A model generated the notes under the pieces. The model saw nothing but the letters and a program-made list of their open reading frames with translations, had not been told where the DNA came from and searched no databases. Shown one piece after another: positions 25,101-35,920 of a DNA stretch of 64,000 bases (position 1 is the first letter of the stretch; every line of letters starts with the position of its first letter). The position numbers and the translations under genes were made by a program. This stretch comes from Brugia malayi (Eukaryota; Nematoda; Chromadorea; Rhabditida; Onchocercidae), in assembly GCF_000002995.4 (NCBI RefSeq), contig NW_025062478.1, forward strand, positions 12,892,001 to 12,956,000, read 5' to 3'.

Positions 25101-26180
25101 AGCTTTCGCACTTTGAAGAGAAGAAATTTATATTTTCTGTTGGTCAAATTCTTTGTTACTTATTCCTTTTTTTATTGATAAATTATTATTTGTATCTTTG
25201 ATCTTATGTGCATATTAGAGTCATATTCTTCACTCTTTTGTCATCTTTGTTACCCGTGCAATGCATTTCTCAGTATTAAATTCATCCGCGAATTTCATTT
25301 GCATGTAACCTTGCGTGCTATGCACGAAGGAGTTGCAAATAATTGTCGTTGGTGTTAAATTACTAATAAAATGATATTGCTCGTATGTATTTCTTACTCA
25401 GTTATTGCATGAATAATATGAAATAAACTTTTGGAAAAGCAAAGAATCTTCTTAATCAGAGCATATCATTTCATGAAGTTATATAATTATGTGATCTACA
25501 ACAAATATTTTATCAAATTCATATCAGTATATTTTTTTTTAACGGCACTAAATATTAAAAAAGTAATCAATATATCATATCATGCTATTTGTGTTAATCG
25601 GTAACCAATATATCTTATCTCACTATTCGTGTTAACTGAAATGTTCTTAAAACCATTCCACTTCGATCAAATATGTCAACACATGTCGCAAAAATTTTTT
25701 TAGCATATTACTTACTATTTTCTTTATTGAAATAATATTTATTTTCTTTATTGAAATAGTATTAACTACACCTGTCAAGAAATCACAACGCAGCATGTAT
25801 TTCATTTGATTTAATCTTTTTAATTTAATCACTTTATTTATTCCAATTTCTATGATTTACGAGTGTCTTAAGGACTAATTGATATAAAAATTTCAAACAT
25901 TTCCTTATTTGCTTCTAAATTTCCGTCAAAATTAATTAAAACAAACAGCCATACCAAAAGAATTAAATCAACATGAAAAAGGTAAGTTGTACTACCATGC
26001 AGTTAAGTATATTTTGTAACAAATGCATTAATATAAAGACCAACCAATTCATATTCGACCGTTTAATGCACTGACATATTTAACTATAAAATTTTGATAT
26101 AAATTAGCAATTTGTACGCAAATCATCACTTAATTCAAGATAGCACATTTGTTCGTTAAGCAGATGAAACGCGTTGGAAT
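25101..26180. other. 3' flank of zinc-finger gene C, type II
   Basis: Homologous to the flank of B, with a local duplication TTTCTTTATTGAAATA near 25730-25760. No gene seen. Confidence 0.45.
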
Positions 26181-26838
26181 GTTAAAATATTTAAAATGCC
26201 AGCAATGCCAAATCTATCAAACAAATGGAATTTCATTGTTAATCTCTTCTTTGAAAAGTCAGTTACAACTACGTGAGATTTTTTTTTGAGAGGTTGTTGA
26301 TGTCAGGAGCAAACAAGAAATTGAAAAGCTTGTATGAGTGTAGAATAAGCAGTTCAAGAGATGTAGTAATAATGACAAACTTTCGTTTAAGTTTGTCCGA
26401 CAAACCTTTCTCATTTGAGTAAGTTTTTCCCTCACCTCTCCAGTTTCATCCATTCCGAAATGAGCTTTTTCATCGTCTTTTTGTTTTTTTGTTTTTTTTT
26501 TTTTTGTTTTGGAATAGATTTTAAGTATCTTAAATGTTTGCTTATTAGGCATTAAGTGATGGTTGGATTAATTCATTCTTTTTTTGCTAAATCGTCTGTT
26601 TAGTTGATGGAATGAAATATCATTTTAAGTCATTAACTTATTTAGTCATTGATAGCGAATAGTTCGTTATTTGAATCTGTAAAGAAACTTTCCTTATATG
26701 TCGAAGAAAGAGGATGAAAGACGAACCTTTATCTTCCATGTTTGGATGATGGATGATAACTTCCTGTATTTAACATATATCGATTGGAACAATGTTAAAT
26801 CACGGCTGATACTTGGAATAAACTACTGTTCACATTTG
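26181..26838. other. Host locus left of the retrotransposon, coding status unclear
   Basis: An open frame begins at ATG 26698 (MSKKEDERRTFIFHVWMMDD) and is cut by the LTR at 26844. Across the pre-insertion junction the frame would end 7 codons further on. A minus-strand frame at 26259-26552 has a low-complexity Lys run. No domain is recognised in either. Confidence 0.25.
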
Positions 26839-26843
26839 ACTTA
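26839..26843. repeat. Target-site duplication, left copy (ACTTA)
   Basis: ACTTA precedes the TG of the left LTR and recurs at 33263-33267 directly after the CA of the right LTR. Five base pairs is normal for Pao/BEL integrases. Confidence 0.85.
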
Positions 26844-27337
26844 TGTAGTGGAAGCAAAAAAATGTTTTTGGAAACAAACCTTTATGATTTGGTTAAATTG
26901 TTATTCGGGGGAGAAGTTTGATGTCAGGGAGATGTGTTGGATGCCAGCTAAATATCTGGGCAACAATTGAATAAACTGATTCGGAGGATTGGATGATTTA
27001 AAAACTGATCTAATTGACAATAGTATGGTTATAAATCTACATTGATGTTAGACAATGATCGAAACAAAGGAGAGGAGGTGCTTGCATGGGCACCAGTTGC
27101 TAATAAAGAGCTTATTAGATAACCGCATGATTATGATAGCTAACAAAGAACAATGTAGATATCCTCATGATTGTAAGGATTGCTAACAAAGAACGATGTA
27201 AATTGTTTCAATATGTAGAAGCATAAATTTGGAAACAAAGAGTCCGAAGTATAAGCATTATTTGCGGAAATTACGTAGATATCTTTACTACAATTTGCAA
27301 CTCATATTTTTAGATCGCGATATTAAAATCCGCGACA
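26844..27337 (-). repeat. 3' LTR of the Pao/BEL element (494 bp)
   Basis: On the plus strand it begins TGTAGTGG and ends CCGCGACA, so the ends are TG...CA. Read side by side with 32769-33262 it shows no difference and has the same length. The gag-pol stop codon lies inside it. A purine-rich stretch GGTCGGGAG (minus strand, 27338-27346) next to it is the likely polypurine tract. Confidence 0.9.
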
Positions 27338-30300
27338 CTCCCGACCGAAGGAGCTAAATGCTTTAGTTCGTTGGACAGCTTTGGTTGATTGCTTCGCCTT
27401 ATAGCGCTTCTAGTTCGTAGAGCAATTGGTTCTTGTTCATTGACATTTTGCACTGATTTGTTAAACATTGTTGGTTGAGGGTCAATTTCCTCACCTTTGA
27501 CTTCCAGTGGGTATAACATATTCACCGGTCTGTTGAGTATTTTTCCTTTCGGTAATTCTATCGAGACACTTCTCACTTCTCCATCCTTTCCTGTTTTGAT
27601 TTCTCTTATTCTGGCTAGTTTCCACATGCCACGGGGAATTTCTGGTTCATTTAGTAACACAATCTCTCCCTCGTGGGGAGTTCTTTTTACTACATCTCTC
27701 GGAGAAGAGTGTTCCCTTTGTGCTCTTTCTTTAAGAGTATTTAAATATTCCTCTTTCCATATTTCCCAGAAGGCATCGAGGGCCTTTAGTGTATTTGACC
27801 AGTATTGAATGAGTTTTTCTCTCGAATCCAATTTATGAGGGATAAAATCATCCATTTCATTCTTGTTTTTAGCAGGCATGATTAGATGCGCATTCGGTAG
27901 TATAAAGTCAACTGGACGCAATATGATACAATCATCAAAATTTACGTAAGTTAGTGGTCGAGTATTCAAAATACTTTCCACTTCCGCTACTAGCGTAATC
28001 AATTCCCGTTCCCATAATAACTTTCTGCCGATGGCTCTTTTCATTGCCCTTTTTGTTAACCCAATAAGTCGCTCATATACTCCTCCGTTCCAAGGCGCCT
28101 TTGGTATTATATTTTTCCAGATCATTTTCCTTTCCGCTAGGAATTCATTTAATTGTTGTTTCACAATGATTTTAAAAATTAACTGGAATTGACCAGCGTT
28201 GTCGCTTAAGATTAATTCTGGAAAGCCTCGTCTTGCTGTAAATCTTCTGAAAACATGTAAAAAGCTTTCGGCTGAAAGAGTTTCTACTACTTCTAGATGT
28301 ACAGCTCTTGTTGTGAAACATGTGAATAGTGCTACCCATCTTTTTGTTAGCCCATTATCACTCCTGATATTCACAGGACCTAAATAGTCTAGTCCTACTC
28401 GCGCAAAGGGTCTTGATCTTGTGGTCCGAGATGCTGGAAGATCAGCCATAGTTGGTAATTTGAATGGTTTAGTTGTCCAGCGTCTGCACTTCATGCACTT
28501 ATTCAAGATTCGTTTGACTTCCGTTCTACCTTTTGGGATCCATATCGTCGATCTCAGATTTGAGAGTGTATGAGCAATTCCAGCATGATACAGTTGTTCA
28601 TGTCGTTGCTGAATAAAGAGTTCAGTTATGGTGTTGTGTCTCGGGAGATATATTGGGTGTAAGTTACTCTCTTTCATTTCAGAGTTAACTACGCGGCTTT
28701 TGTATCTCCATAGTTCGTTATCATAGAACAAATTCCATTTGATTATTTCATCTTTGGTAACTCCTTCTGACTGTGCTTGTTTGAATAGCACAATTTCTGA
28801 CAACTCGTAATCCTGTGTTGTCAATATATTCTTTTCTTTCGTTGCCATCTTTAGCCAAGGAATTTCCCTTTTCATTGTTAATCTTATGAATTTCAGAACC
28901 CAACCAGTTGTTCTTATTAATCTTGACCATTTGCTAAAACGACTAGCATCTAAGATTCCGAAATGTTTGTTTATGATAATTGGTTCTGTGATGTGGGCCA
29001 CAATTTCTTCATCCTGGTAATCCTCATTGTAATTGTATTTCCACTGTGGCCATTTTGATTCGTTTTCTGTTAACCACTTTGGTCCTTTCCACCAAAGATC
29101 ATATCCTTTTAGTTTATTCGGAGAGATTCCTTTTGTAGCTATATCAGCTGGGTTTTGTTCACTTGGGATATATCTAAAATGGATTTTCGCCTTTCGTATT
29201 TCTTCTACCCTATTTTGTATGAACGTTGGTAGTAAACGGGAACTATTGTGAACCCAATGAAGCGCACATTGAGAATCGGACCATAAAATTGTTATCACGT
29301 CCTCAAGCTCTTTTTGTTTTAATACGAATTGTACCATTCTCACTCCGATGAGTATTGCCAGTAATTCTAATCGAGGTATTGACATTCCTTTAATTGGCGC
29401 AATTCGGGATTTAGCAAACACTAAGAATACTTCTCTTTCTTGAGTTCGAATGTATAAAGCTGCTGAGTATGCAGCAGTTGATGCGTCAGTAAAAACATGA
29501 AATTGTACTTGCTTGGAACAATTTGTTGTGAATCTTGGTAGATCCTTTAGTTTCTTTGGCCATTCGTTCGTGAGTAATTTCCACGTGGTTTCATCTTCCT
29601 CACTTATAGTTTGATCCCATGAAAGGTTCTTTTTCCACAAAGTTTGGAGAAACAATTTGAATCTTATCAGTATAGGAACTATGAATCCTAGTGGGTCATA
29701 TTGTGAGGCTACGAATTGCAATATAATTCTTTTAGTTAATTTCTTACCAAACCATGGTTTTAACGTTACTTGAATGATATCTTGTTTGTGGTACCAATTG
29801 AGACCTAGAATTTTTTTAATTGAACTTACCTCTGCTCGATCTTGTACCGGAAGTTTTTCATTGACTTCTTGATCGTTAGAGAGAAATTCCCGTACATTCA
29901 TTGATGCTTCATTGAATATAATTTTAATTTCCTTATAATTGGAAAGAGCTTCGTTGGTTCCTTTGGTTGGTATTATAATGTTATCGACATAGAGATTTTT
30001 CCTTAACTCGAGTGCGATTTTGCTTTTACAAGTTTCCAAATGATAATTGAGTGTAGCGGACAATAAAAATGGAGATGATACAATTCCAAATGGAACTCGT
30101 TGGAAACGGTAACAACTTACGTTTTCTTCGTTAACTGGACTTCGAATGTCTTTCAACCAAAGAAATCGAGTGCAGTTTCTATCTGTTGGATGCAATTCTA
30201 TTTGCAAGAACGCCTTTTCTACGTCTGCTATTATTACATTTTTCATTGTACGGAAACGTAGCAAAACTCCAACCAAATCAGGGAGTGTTATTGGTCCCCG

Positions 30301-32745
30301 ATATAAAACATCATTTAAACTTTTCATTCCTTTACAATGAGCTGATGCATCATAAACTATCCTCAGATTTGTCGTGGTTTTATTTGGTGTTATCACTTCG
30401 TGATGAGGCAGATAATGAATAATACCAACTTCATTCATTTCCGATGACACTTTCTCAATTATATTGGAATTGAGTTGTTCTTCAATAGTTTGATTGTATC
30501 GACTTAGTAATTGAGGTTTCATTTGAAGCCTCCTAATTAACGACTTTAATCTTCCAAGGCAAAGTCCGAAATTATCGCTTAGTTTGTTCTTTGAATCTTT
30601 CCAAGGCCAACAAACTTGATATCTTCCCTTGTCCCTAGTGATAGTTTGTTTAAATTGCTGCAATGCTTTTTCATCATTGTCAGAGTTTATTTTGTCTTGT
30701 ATACCCATTAATTCCAGTTTCCAAAAGTGATCTAAGTCTGGAATATTGACGGCATTGACTTGAGAAATCGGACTTACTGATGTGGTTTCTGAAATACTGT
30801 CGTGTATTTCATTTATATACCCACTTCCAGCTATTATAGGTCCAACCTTTGTATGGATCAATGAAAATCCTGATTTTAAGTTCTCTGCTTGGTCAAACTG
30901 GATAAACTTGAAGAAGTGATCCGCACCTATGAGTATGTCCGGTTGTTTCCATTTGTTTTTGAAATTACTAAACTGATTTCGTTTGTCTATCATCAACAAT
31001 TCCTTTTTGTTTAGATTAACTACTTGCAATTCATTCGTCAAGTGGTTAACTGTTATTACATCTAATCGGATTATTTCTTTATTTCCAATTTTTACTCCGA
31101 TTTCAGTTTTAGTAGTGATACACGTTTTTGGCGTCTTATCACCAAATGAAGCAATTTTTATTTCCATCTCGTTAGTTTCTTGTAGATTCAATCGATAAGC
31201 CAAATCCTTTGATATGAACGATAATTGAGAACCAATATCGAATAGAATTAAAGCCTTTTGTTGGATTTTTGGGCGATTTGGATTGGTTACATTTATTTCC
31301 TTACATAACAGTAAGGTTCGCTTTTTCCATTGATTTCCTTTTTCGGTAATGGAGTTAGCGATTGTGACTGAACCCAATCTTTCTTTGTTGGAATCCACTG
31401 CTTGCGTGAGTTCCTTGTAGTTGTTGGGACACAGTGCTGTATTGTGTGGACTTTTACAATGGAAACACAAAGGTTTCCCTTTTTTACAATCACTTGTTGC
31501 ATGTCCTTTTCGTAAACATTTGAAACATGCAGTGATTTCTCTCAAACGTTCCATCCGGAGTTTGAGAGTGGGATAGATGTTACATTCATTGTTCCAGTGG
31601 TCCTTATTGCAAAATACGCATGGTTTCCTTTTCCCATTTATAGGAATTTTTCCTGGAACCTTTTTTGATTTGATTGTATTATCTCCCTTTGTTTGGTTGA
31701 TTGTGGCGAAAGCTGACGTTTCGCCTCTAACATTATTTTTGTTTGTTTTCTTCTCCCTTGTGTCTGCTTGACTTCTAGCAACTTCTTCATTTCTTAGAAC
31801 TAGTTTTGTCAGGTACTGCCGGATATCCTTAACTGACCAACTCGTCGAATCCTCTTTCAATTGGTATAATTTATCAATTATCCACGCTGGTAGTTTATTT
31901 TCAATTGTAATTTCGATGCTTGAATGCTCTAAATTTTCACCTATAGCTTCCAGTTGTCGAAATGTTCTCTCCATGGCTTCTATGGTTGCTTTCCACTCTC
32001 GGTCATTTTTTTTGATGGTATTCAACTCGTTGTAGAGTGATTTCTTTATGAGGAAAGGTTTACCATATTTCTCTTTTAGTAAACCTATTATAACATCGTA
32101 GTTTTCTGGCGCTATATCATAACCTCTTACAGATAACAAAGCATCTCCTTTAAGACATGATATCAGATAGTTTAACTTTTGAATATCTGGGATGCTTTGC
32201 TCATGGACTGCTGCCTTGAAACTACACCAAAATTGCCTCCACAATTTTGGATCCCCACTAAACGTTATTAGTGGTAATTGAGGAAGTTTTATTTCTGCTT
32301 GATTTGTGTGAATCATACTATTCTTTGGAAATGATTCTTTGACCTCTTCTTGTTTTAAATGTTGTAGTACCGAGCAATATTCATCAGTATGTATTTTAAG
32401 GGTAATAATAGTTTCTCTTGTTCTAGTGATTAAACTTAAAATACCTTGTGGATCGTCAACCATATTGGCGTATTTCGTCTCCTCTTCCTTTCTCCTCGTT
32501 GCTATTGTCAAGCTCTGAATATTATCCAGCCAATTTTGATTAGCTGTTTCGAGTAACCCAGCATAATATTCGAGATGTGCGATCTTCTCCTTGACGATTC
32601 GCAATTTAATTTCGTATTGATGCTGAAGTTCCCCTCGTGATAGTGTTTGAGACGGGGAGGTCAGATCGAGTTCACTTGCTTCTTTAAGAAGTTCTAGAGT
32701 TCTCGACTTCGATAATTCGCTTCCTTTTCTTATACTGTCGGACAT
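27310..32745 (-). CDS. Pao/BEL Gag-Pol polyprotein (1811 aa)
   Basis: Start placed at the ATG at 32745, downstream of the primer-binding site; the frame is open 19 codons further, into the 5' LTR. Order: N-terminal coiled-coil-like gag, DUF1759-like region (about 155-330), three CCHC knuckles (about 376-388, 407-420, 427-439), DUF1758/peptidase-like domain with DIGS at 503, where the family usually has D-S/T-G, reverse transcriptase with first catalytic Asp at 841 and YVDN at 919-922, RNase H (D1087, E1127, D1157, D1201), integrase HHCC zinc domain (His near 1382/1387, C1417, C1420), integrase core D1453, D1515, E1558, and a DUF5641-like C-terminus. The stop is in the 3' LTR. Role: particle formation, reverse transcription and integration of the element. 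The family call is secure; activity is untested given YVDN and DIG. Confidence 0.92.
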   Translation of the reverse strand: MSDSIRKGSELSKSRTLELLKEASELDLTSPSQTLSRGELQHQYEIKLRIVKEKIAHLEYYAGLLETANQNWLDNIQSLTIATRRKEEETKYANMVDDPQGILSLITRTRETIITLKIHTDEYCSVLQHLKQEEVKESFPKNSMIHTNQAEIKLPQLPLITFSGDPKLWRQFWCSFKAAVHEQSIPDIQKLNYLISCLKGDALLSVRGYDIAPENYDVIIGLLKEKYGKPFLIKKSLYNELNTIKKNDREWKATIEAMERTFRQLEAIGENLEHSSIEITIENKLPAWIIDKLYQLKEDSTSWSVKDIRQYLTKLVLRNEEVARSQADTREKKTNKNNVRGETSAFATINQTKGDNTIKSKKVPGKIPINGKRKPCVFCNKDHWNNECNIYPTLKLRMERLREITACFKCLRKGHATSDCKKGKPLCFHCKSPHNTALCPNNYKELTQAVDSNKERLGSVTIANSITEKGNQWKKRTLLLCKEINVTNPNRPKIQQKALILFDIGSQLSFISKDLAYRLNLQETNEMEIKIASFGDKTPKTCITTKTEIGVKIGNKEIIRLDVITVNHLTNELQVVNLNKKELLMIDKRNQFSNFKNKWKQPDILIGADHFFKFIQFDQAENLKSGFSLIHTKVGPIIAGSGYINEIHDSISETTSVSPISQVNAVNIPDLDHFWKLELMGIQDKINSDNDEKALQQFKQTITRDKGRYQVCWPWKDSKNKLSDNFGLCLGRLKSLIRRLQMKPQLLSRYNQTIEEQLNSNIIEKVSSEMNEVGIIHYLPHHEVITPNKTTTNLRIVYDASAHCKGMKSLNDVLYRGPITLPDLVGVLLRFRTMKNVIIADVEKAFLQIELHPTDRNCTRFLWLKDIRSPVNEENVSCYRFQRVPFGIVSSPFLLSATLNYHLETCKSKIALELRKNLYVDNIIIPTKGTNEALSNYKEIKIIFNEASMNVREFLSNDQEVNEKLPVQDRAEVSSIKKILGLNWYHKQDIIQVTLKPWFGKKLTKRIILQFVASQYDPLGFIVPILIRFKLFLQTLWKKNLSWDQTISEEDETTWKLLTNEWPKKLKDLPRFTTNCSKQVQFHVFTDASTAAYSAALYIRTQEREVFLVFAKSRIAPIKGMSIPRLELLAILIGVRMVQFVLKQKELEDVITILWSDSQCALHWVHNSSRLLPTFIQNRVEEIRKAKIHFRYIPSEQNPADIATKGISPNKLKGYDLWWKGPKWLTENESKWPQWKYNYNEDYQDEEIVAHITEPIIINKHFGILDASRFSKWSRLIRTTGWVLKFIRLTMKREIPWLKMATKEKNILTTQDYELSEIVLFKQAQSEGVTKDEIIKWNLFYDNELWRYKSRVVNSEMKESNLHPIYLPRHNTITELFIQQRHEQLYHAGIAHTLSNLRSTIWIPKGRTEVKRILNKCMKCRRWTTKPFKLPTMADLPASRTTRSRPFARVGLDYLGPVNIRSDNGLTKRWVALFTCFTTRAVHLEVVETLSAESFLHVFRRFTARRGFPELILSDNAGQFQLIFKIIVKQQLNEFLAERKMIWKNIIPKAPWNGGVYERLIGLTKRAMKRAIGRKLLWERELITLVAEVESILNTRPLTYVNFDDCIILRPVDFILPNAHLIMPAKNKNEMDDFIPHKLDSREKLIQYWSNTLKALDAFWEIWKEEYLNTLKERAQREHSSPRDVVKRTPHEGEIVLLNEPEIPRGMWKLARIREIKTGKDGEVRSVSIELPKGKILNRPVNMLYPLEVKGEEIDPQPTMFNKSVQNVNEQEPIALRTRSAIRRSNQPKLSNELKHLAPSVGSVADFNIAI

Positions 32746-32750
32746 GTCCC

Positions 32751-32764
32751 GGCTCGTGGCACCA
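32751..32764 (-). other. Primer-binding site of the Pao/BEL element
   Basis: On the minus strand, four bases after the 5' LTR, TGGTGCCACGAGCC begins with the TGG expected to pair with a tRNA 3' CCA. I did not assign the tRNA. Confidence 0.6.
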
Positions 32765-32768
32765 AAAT

Positions 32769-33262
32769 TGTAGTGGAAGCAAAAAAATGTTTTTGGAAAC
32801 AAACCTTTATGATTTGGTTAAATTGTTATTCGGGGGAGAAGTTTGATGTCAGGGAGATGTGTTGGATGCCAGCTAAATATCTGGGCAACAATTGAATAAA
32901 CTGATTCGGAGGATTGGATGATTTAAAAACTGATCTAATTGACAATAGTATGGTTATAAATCTACATTGATGTTAGACAATGATCGAAACAAAGGAGAGG
33001 AGGTGCTTGCATGGGCACCAGTTGCTAATAAAGAGCTTATTAGATAACCGCATGATTATGATAGCTAACAAAGAACAATGTAGATATCCTCATGATTGTA
33101 AGGATTGCTAACAAAGAACGATGTAAATTGTTTCAATATGTAGAAGCATAAATTTGGAAACAAAGAGTCCGAAGTATAAGCATTATTTGCGGAAATTACG
33201 TAGATATCTTTACTACAATTTGCAACTCATATTTTTAGATCGCGATATTAAAATCCGCGACA
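32769..33262 (-). repeat. 5' LTR of the Pao/BEL element (494 bp)
   Basis: Matches 26844-27337 over its full length by eye. It should hold the element's promoter on the minus strand. Its inner end reads into the gag frame without a stop. Confidence 0.9.
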
Positions 33263-33267
33263 ACTTA
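33263..33267. repeat. Target-site duplication, right copy (ACTTA)
   Basis: Pairs with 26839-26843. Confidence 0.85.
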
Positions 33268-33700
33268 TTCTTTTTTGCCTGTTATTTGAATCTGTTTAAA
33301 ATTCAATTAAAGAAAGCCACGAGGACTTATGCAAACATGTACAAATTAGATTCTTGTTTATAAGAACAAAATGAAGCCTGCCCTTAAATTTAACGGTGTG
33401 GAATTGCAGATAGTTCCAGTCCGAGCTTGTTGCTTGGAGCCATTAGGCATCTCTATTAGCTACATAGCCATGGATGGCGAACTGATAACTTCCGGTTCAG
33501 CATTTCAAGTGATGCTAATCAGACACAATGCAGTAATTGATAGAACTTTACCACCGTCTTTTTTTCCTTTTCAGTTTCATTATGATTGGCATTTAAAAGG
33601 TTCATAAGTATTAGGAATTATCAATTGGTACTCGTTTGACAGCTAACTTCAGCAAATCATATTAGATATGATTATTGATACAAAGAAAATTTGAAAATTT
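33268..33700. other. Host locus right of the retrotransposon with a small open frame
   Basis: ATG at 33371 opens a 78-codon frame ending at 33607 (starts MKPALKFNGVELQIVPVRAC). The composition is protein-like but there is no recognised domain, no paralogue in the window and no clear splice partner. It could be an exon of a gene broken by the insertion, or chance. Confidence 0.25.
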
Positions 33701-34008
33701 AAAATCCAAACGAAAGATTTGGTGAAATCATTTATCATTTATAAATTAATATTATCAATTATAAGAGATGCAGCAATGTAATTTTCTCCTTTCGTTAATA
33801 ATCCAAAAGACTTGGATGCATGGAAAAATCGAAGCGAAATGAAATAAAATTACAAAAAATGTCACAACTGCTTTGCATAAAATTATTTTCAACAATGCAA
33901 TGTAGCATTTGAAATGAAATAATTTGATGTAAAGGATTAAACAATGATTGCTATTTCGTATTATTATGCGCAAATATTTTATATTCTATATTATCAGTAC
34001 ACGTAGTT

Positions 34009-34052
34009 TGCCACTCCCATTTGAATAAGCATTTATACATACAATTCTCCAA
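34009..34052 (+). promoter_or_regulatory. Conserved TATA-like promoter, unit D
   Basis: ACGTAGTTTGCCACTCCCAT then AGCATTTATACATACAATTC. It is nearly unchanged although surrounding sequence has diverged strongly from the other units, which argues for function. The exon 1 donor GTAAGT follows TTCCATTCA near 34112. Confidence 0.55.
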
Positions 34053-34315
34053 CCATAATTAACAGAATTGATCGGCTGATCTCTGTCAGACTTCCTTCTA
34101 CAAATTCCATTCAGTAAGTTTTGCTTTATTTATTTCGAAAGAGGATGTAACCTCTTTTCAAATTTTTGAATTATAAGGAAGATTTTCGGAATTGATGATA
34201 AATTTGTAAATAATCTAATATAATTAAAAAAAAAAAAACATTTCTTGGAGAAACCCTTTGCTCATTTATCAATGAGCATTTGAATGCTTTTCAGAATTTA
34301 CAAGAAATTATTTTC

Positions 34316-35374
34316 ATGGACATGCATTTCATCTATTTGTTTTTCGTCTTCCAATTGAGCAATGTTCAAACTACCGTAAGTCCACTTAAAGTTAACAAAA
34401 TATAACATATCGTTCAATATCTTGAAGACTTGTAATCTTGCATAGTGTGATTTAATTTCATATGATTTGAGACAGCGCAAACGGATCAGACAGAACCGTT
34501 GGATTTATCAATATCAAAAGTGAGAGATGATGGAGATGGATCACAATGCTTATCAGTGGAAAGAAAAGATGAAGGAGAGGTTGGTTTGCAAATGCTTCAA
34601 ATAAAACCCCTAAATTCACCGGTTCCAAAAGTGAAACAGGAAGGAAATAAGTCGCAAGGCTTATCAGTGGAGGGAGTGAGTGATGAACGAATTAAACTTC
34701 GGCGACAATTCGTTCCAATCGAAACACCGGTGGAAGTGATCGAGCTATCAAGGCAAGAAAAAAGGACGATAAAAAAGCAGCGTTGTGACATATGTCGAAA
34801 GGAAGTGGCAAAAATAAAAGAACATATGATGACTCATACCGGTGAGAAGCCGTACAGTTGTTCAATATGCAAAAAGAAATTTAGTCGCTCTTCGCATGTG
34901 AAAGGACATATGATGACTCATACCGGTGAAAAGCCGTACAGTTGTTCGACATGCAAAAAAATTTTCAATGATTACTCGAATATGAAGAAACATATGATGA
35001 CTCATGCCGGTGAAAAGCCGTACTGTTGTTCGATATGCAAACAGAATTTCAGTCAGTCCCAAAGTATGAAAAAACATATGATGATTCATACCGGTGAAAA
35101 ACCGTACAGTTGTTCGATATGCAAACAGAATTTCACTCACTCCCAAAGTATGAAAAAACATATGATGATTCATACCGGTGAAAAACCGTACAGTTGTCCG
35201 AGATGCGGAAAAAGTTTCATTGTGTCCGGTAACATGAAAAGCCATATGATGACTCATACCGGTGAGAAGCCGTACAGTTGTTCGAAATGCGGAAAAAGTT
35301 ACACCCGAAAACACAGTTTGCAGTCTCACATGGTAACTCATGTCATAAACAAACCTATGCATTGTATTCAGTAA
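34316..35374 (+). CDS. C2H2 zinc-finger protein D, most diverged copy
   Basis: Exon 2 34295-34375 with ATG at 34316 and a second in-frame ATG at 34322; exon 3 34472-35374; about 320 aa. The leader has several substitutions and a 3-bp indel relative to A yet stays open and hydrophobic. Here only the TTTGAG acceptor keeps frame; the AG used by a simpler model (34445) would shift it. Then PLDLS, a decayed second block (PLNSPVPK), the basic stretch, the short first finger and six regular fingers; two neighbours share SQSMKKH helices. The usual last finger is lost: a 5-bp deletion after MHC brings a stop at 35372. The rest of that finger is still readable downstream out of frame, ending LKLHMRIH. 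Confidence 0.7.
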
Positions 35375-35920
35375 AGATTTTTGAATTAAACAGAGCTTGA
35401 AATTGCATATGCGGATTCACTGAAGCTTACGCTTTACTTTTTACTTTAAATTTGAAGAAATACATTGCATTGCTATTTCCGTTGTTATTGATTATTTATG
35501 TTTTCCATCAGTCAGTTCTTCTGTCATTTGTTTTTAAAATAACACTCTCTCACTGTTATGTGTTATATTCTTCGCACTTTTTTATTTGTTTTGTTATAAA
35601 TTGCCTAGCGATGCCTACACAACGAGCCAGTAACTTCTTGCATGCTACTGAATACTATGCATAAAGAATTTGCAAATTAATATCGCTGTTGTTAAACTAC
35701 TAATGAAATGAAATTGTTCACTCGATTATTGCATAAATAACATGAATTTCATAAGGTCATATAACAACGAAATTCATTCATTTCATTTGTCGATTCACAT
35801 TTGGAATTTTGTTTCAGTTGTTCTATTTGCATTCAAAATTCCATTCACTCAAAACATTTGACAATCTAACTCAACAGTAAATCCATCAATGAATGACAGC
35901 ATTAGCTAACTTCCCATTAT

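Larger units (their letters stand above)
23389..26180 (+). repeat. Zinc-finger duplication unit C
   Basis: Left flank resembles E and F (CTGACAAGG then TGCGAAAGG), followed by promoter, gene and type II 3' flank as in B. Homology with B ends near 26176, just after GATGAAACGCGTTG. Confidence 0.7.
26844..33262 (-). mobile_element. Complete Pao/BEL LTR retrotransposon (6419 bp)
   Basis: Two 494-bp LTRs, a primer-binding site, one long open gag-pol frame, a short purine tract and a 5-bp ACTTA duplication. No envelope-like frame follows pol. LTRs that read as identical, together with an uninterrupted frame, indicate a very recent insertion and a possibly mobile copy. It sits between zinc-finger units C and D. 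Confidence 0.93.
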
